NCBI GenBank assembly: GCA_046297095.1
Contig: JBKCNS010000063.1
Coordinates: 107,591 to 171,590 of the forward strand
Source: JBBATK01 sp046297095
GTDB taxonomy: Bacteria; Bacteroidota; Ignavibacteria; Kapaibacteriales; NICIL-2
Direction: 5' to 3'
DNA: 64,000 nt
The notes under the pieces are model-generated. The model worked only from the letters and a program-made list of their open reading frames with translations, was not told the DNA's origin and ran no database searches. A program made the translations under genes and the position numbers. Positions 63,058-64,000 of this stretch are shown in pieces. How positions within the stretch are numbered: position 1 is the first letter of the stretch; each line of letters starts with the position of its first letter.

Positions 63058-64000
63058 ATGAATTTGTGCAGCACGCACCTATCCGGATCCAATGGATCGG
63101 ATTTCGGCTTCCGGCGGTGGTCCCGGATAGCGCAGACCGTGGCCTTCGCACTTATTGTGGGCACCGTTAGCACCTGTTTGCCGGTACTTGGTCAGGATGT
63201 ACAGATCGATAGCATCTTTATTCCAAAGCCTACCACATCGGCAGTTCCCGAAGCTTCTCGTGAGGCAGTTGATACACCGGCACCCACCCCGGAACCCCGC
63301 AGGAACGAGCCGCATATGTGGTTCGGTGTGATTGGCGGTTACTCACACATTTTCAATACAACTACTCTAGCCGTTTATCCGAACGCGCCTGTTTGCGGAA
63401 ACTTTAGCGACGGAGTAGCCGATGCGCCGCATTATGGAATCACCTACGAGTACCCCGCACATCCGGCCCTGGACATATCTGCACGACTTATGTACATGGA
63501 GCGTCCGTCTACGTTGTCTCTGCAAACGGACAACGGCTTGCGCGCCTACGATGATGTCAGCGGTAAGGATGTACCCTTCATTAGGGAAAATGTGTTCACT
63601 GCCGATTTGCGGTATTTGACGCTGGATATAGGACTGCGCGTGCGTCCGTTTGTGCTGCTTGGCATGGATCTGCCGCTGTATGTACGTGTTTCAGCCGATG
63701 CAGGTGAGCCGATGTTTCAAAACAGTTTTGTGCAAACAGAACAAATCATTCAACCCACGTCCCGATTGTTTCCCGACGGAACCCTTCGGCGCACCGTATT
63801 CAGCGGACCGCTGGACGACGTCGGCACAGCCTATGGTGCATCGGGAGCCGCGGGGTTGGAACTACGCTTGAGCGAGTCGCTGTACTTCCATATCGAAGCC
63901 GGCGCTAGAGTGGGGCTAAACTCTGTAGTTCGTACGCAGGATTGGAAAGTAAACTCTCTGTACGGTTCAGGACAGCTAAGCTACGGCATCGTTGATCCCC
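63058..64000 (+). CDS. Putative outer-membrane protein, 3' end cut by window
   Basis: 314 codons are visible and the frame is still open at the window end. ATG 63058 has AGGGGA 6 nt upstream; an in-frame ATG at 63034 is less likely. The signal peptide has a hydrophobic stretch VAFALIVGTVSTCLPVLG, with cleavage near GQ. A Pro-rich linker (TPAPTPEPRRNEP) leads to a region with alternating strands beginning MWFGVIGGYSHIFNTT, typical of N-terminal beta-barrel domains in OmpA-like or PorT-like proteins. The family cannot be named from this part. Confidence 0.65.
   Translation, partial: MNLCSTHLSGSNGSDFGFRRWSRIAQTVAFALIVGTVSTCLPVLGQDVQIDSIFIPKPTTSAVPEASREAVDTPAPTPEPRRNEPHMWFGVIGGYSHIFNTTTLAVYPNAPVCGNFSDGVADAPHYGITYEYPAHPALDISARLMYMERPSTLSLQTDNGLRAYDDVSGKDVPFIRENVFTADLRYLTLDIGLRVRPFVLLGMDLPLYVRVSADAGEPMFQNSFVQTEQIIQPTSRLFPDGTLRRTVFSGPLDDVGTAYGASGAAGLELRLSESLYFHIEAGARVGLNSVVRTQDWKVNSLYGSGQLSYGIVDP

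Overview
The window looks like a chromosome segment of a Bacteroidota-type (FCB group) bacterium of moderate GC. The evidence is a full-length SprA/Sov, the outer-membrane translocon of the type IX secretion system (T9SS), four large secreted proteins ending in T9SS-type C-terminal sorting domains, and a recurrent TAnnTTTG promoter element, the Bacteroidota form of the -7 box. The domain mixture (SBBP propellers, IgGFN-binding head, long PKD/Ig-like chains) would suit a Kapabacteria/Ignavibacteria-like lineage, but that placement is inference; no rRNA is present.

Layout. 1-2.9 kb: 3' part of an RND efflux pump. 3.0-11.2 kb: a minus-strand run, sufB-sufC-sufD-sufS-sufU-sufT-rrf2-sufA-sodB, closed by a strong terminator that abuts queE. 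In front of sufB lies a 25-bp dyad with the layout of an E. coli type-1 IscR operator. It overlaps a TATTTTTG promoter box, and the operon encodes an Rrf2/IscR-like regulator with three Cys, so self-regulation by Fe-S status is the simplest reading. 11.3-16.5 kb: a secreted SBBP/Ig protein and a TPR protein. 16.8-19.0 kb: tRNA-Thr(UGU), gmhA, and divergently rimM-tsaB. 19.2-23.4 kb: a catalytically degenerate 3-hydroxyacyl-CoA-dehydrogenase-like protein, a degenerate HAD-like protein, a membrane histidine kinase and a polytopic membrane protein. 23.5-27.5 kb: TerC-family protein, aspartate kinase, secreted beta-propeller protein. 27.6-30.6 kb: a protein with three consecutive glycosyltransferase-9-like modules. 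30.6-36.1 kb: YncE-like lipoprotein, FAH-family hydrolase, GT-C-like membrane protein, TrpS and a rhomboid protease.

36.2-44.9 kb: a secreted IgGFN-binding-like protein, a PilM-like protein, and two tandem MltD-type lytic transglycosylases carrying five and four LysM repeats. Two perfect DnaA boxes sit 21 bp apart in the divergent promoter region of the PilM-like gene and the first transglycosylase. 44.9-47.1 kb: Der GTPase and TrhO. 47.3-51.5 kb: a 1429-residue T9SS cargo with eight Ig-like repeats. 51.6-60.8 kb: HppD, an outer-membrane barrel and SprA. 61.1-64.0 kb: an MsrB lipoprotein, an SDR and the start of another outer-membrane protein.

Themes: iron-sulfur assembly and oxidative defence (suf, sodB, msrB); type IX secretion and its cargo; cell-wall remodelling; translation support (tRNA-Thr, rimM, tsaB, trpS, der, trhO, queE); and two tyrosine-degradation-like enzymes that are not adjacent. 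No CRISPR array, prophage, insertion sequence or rRNA was recognised.
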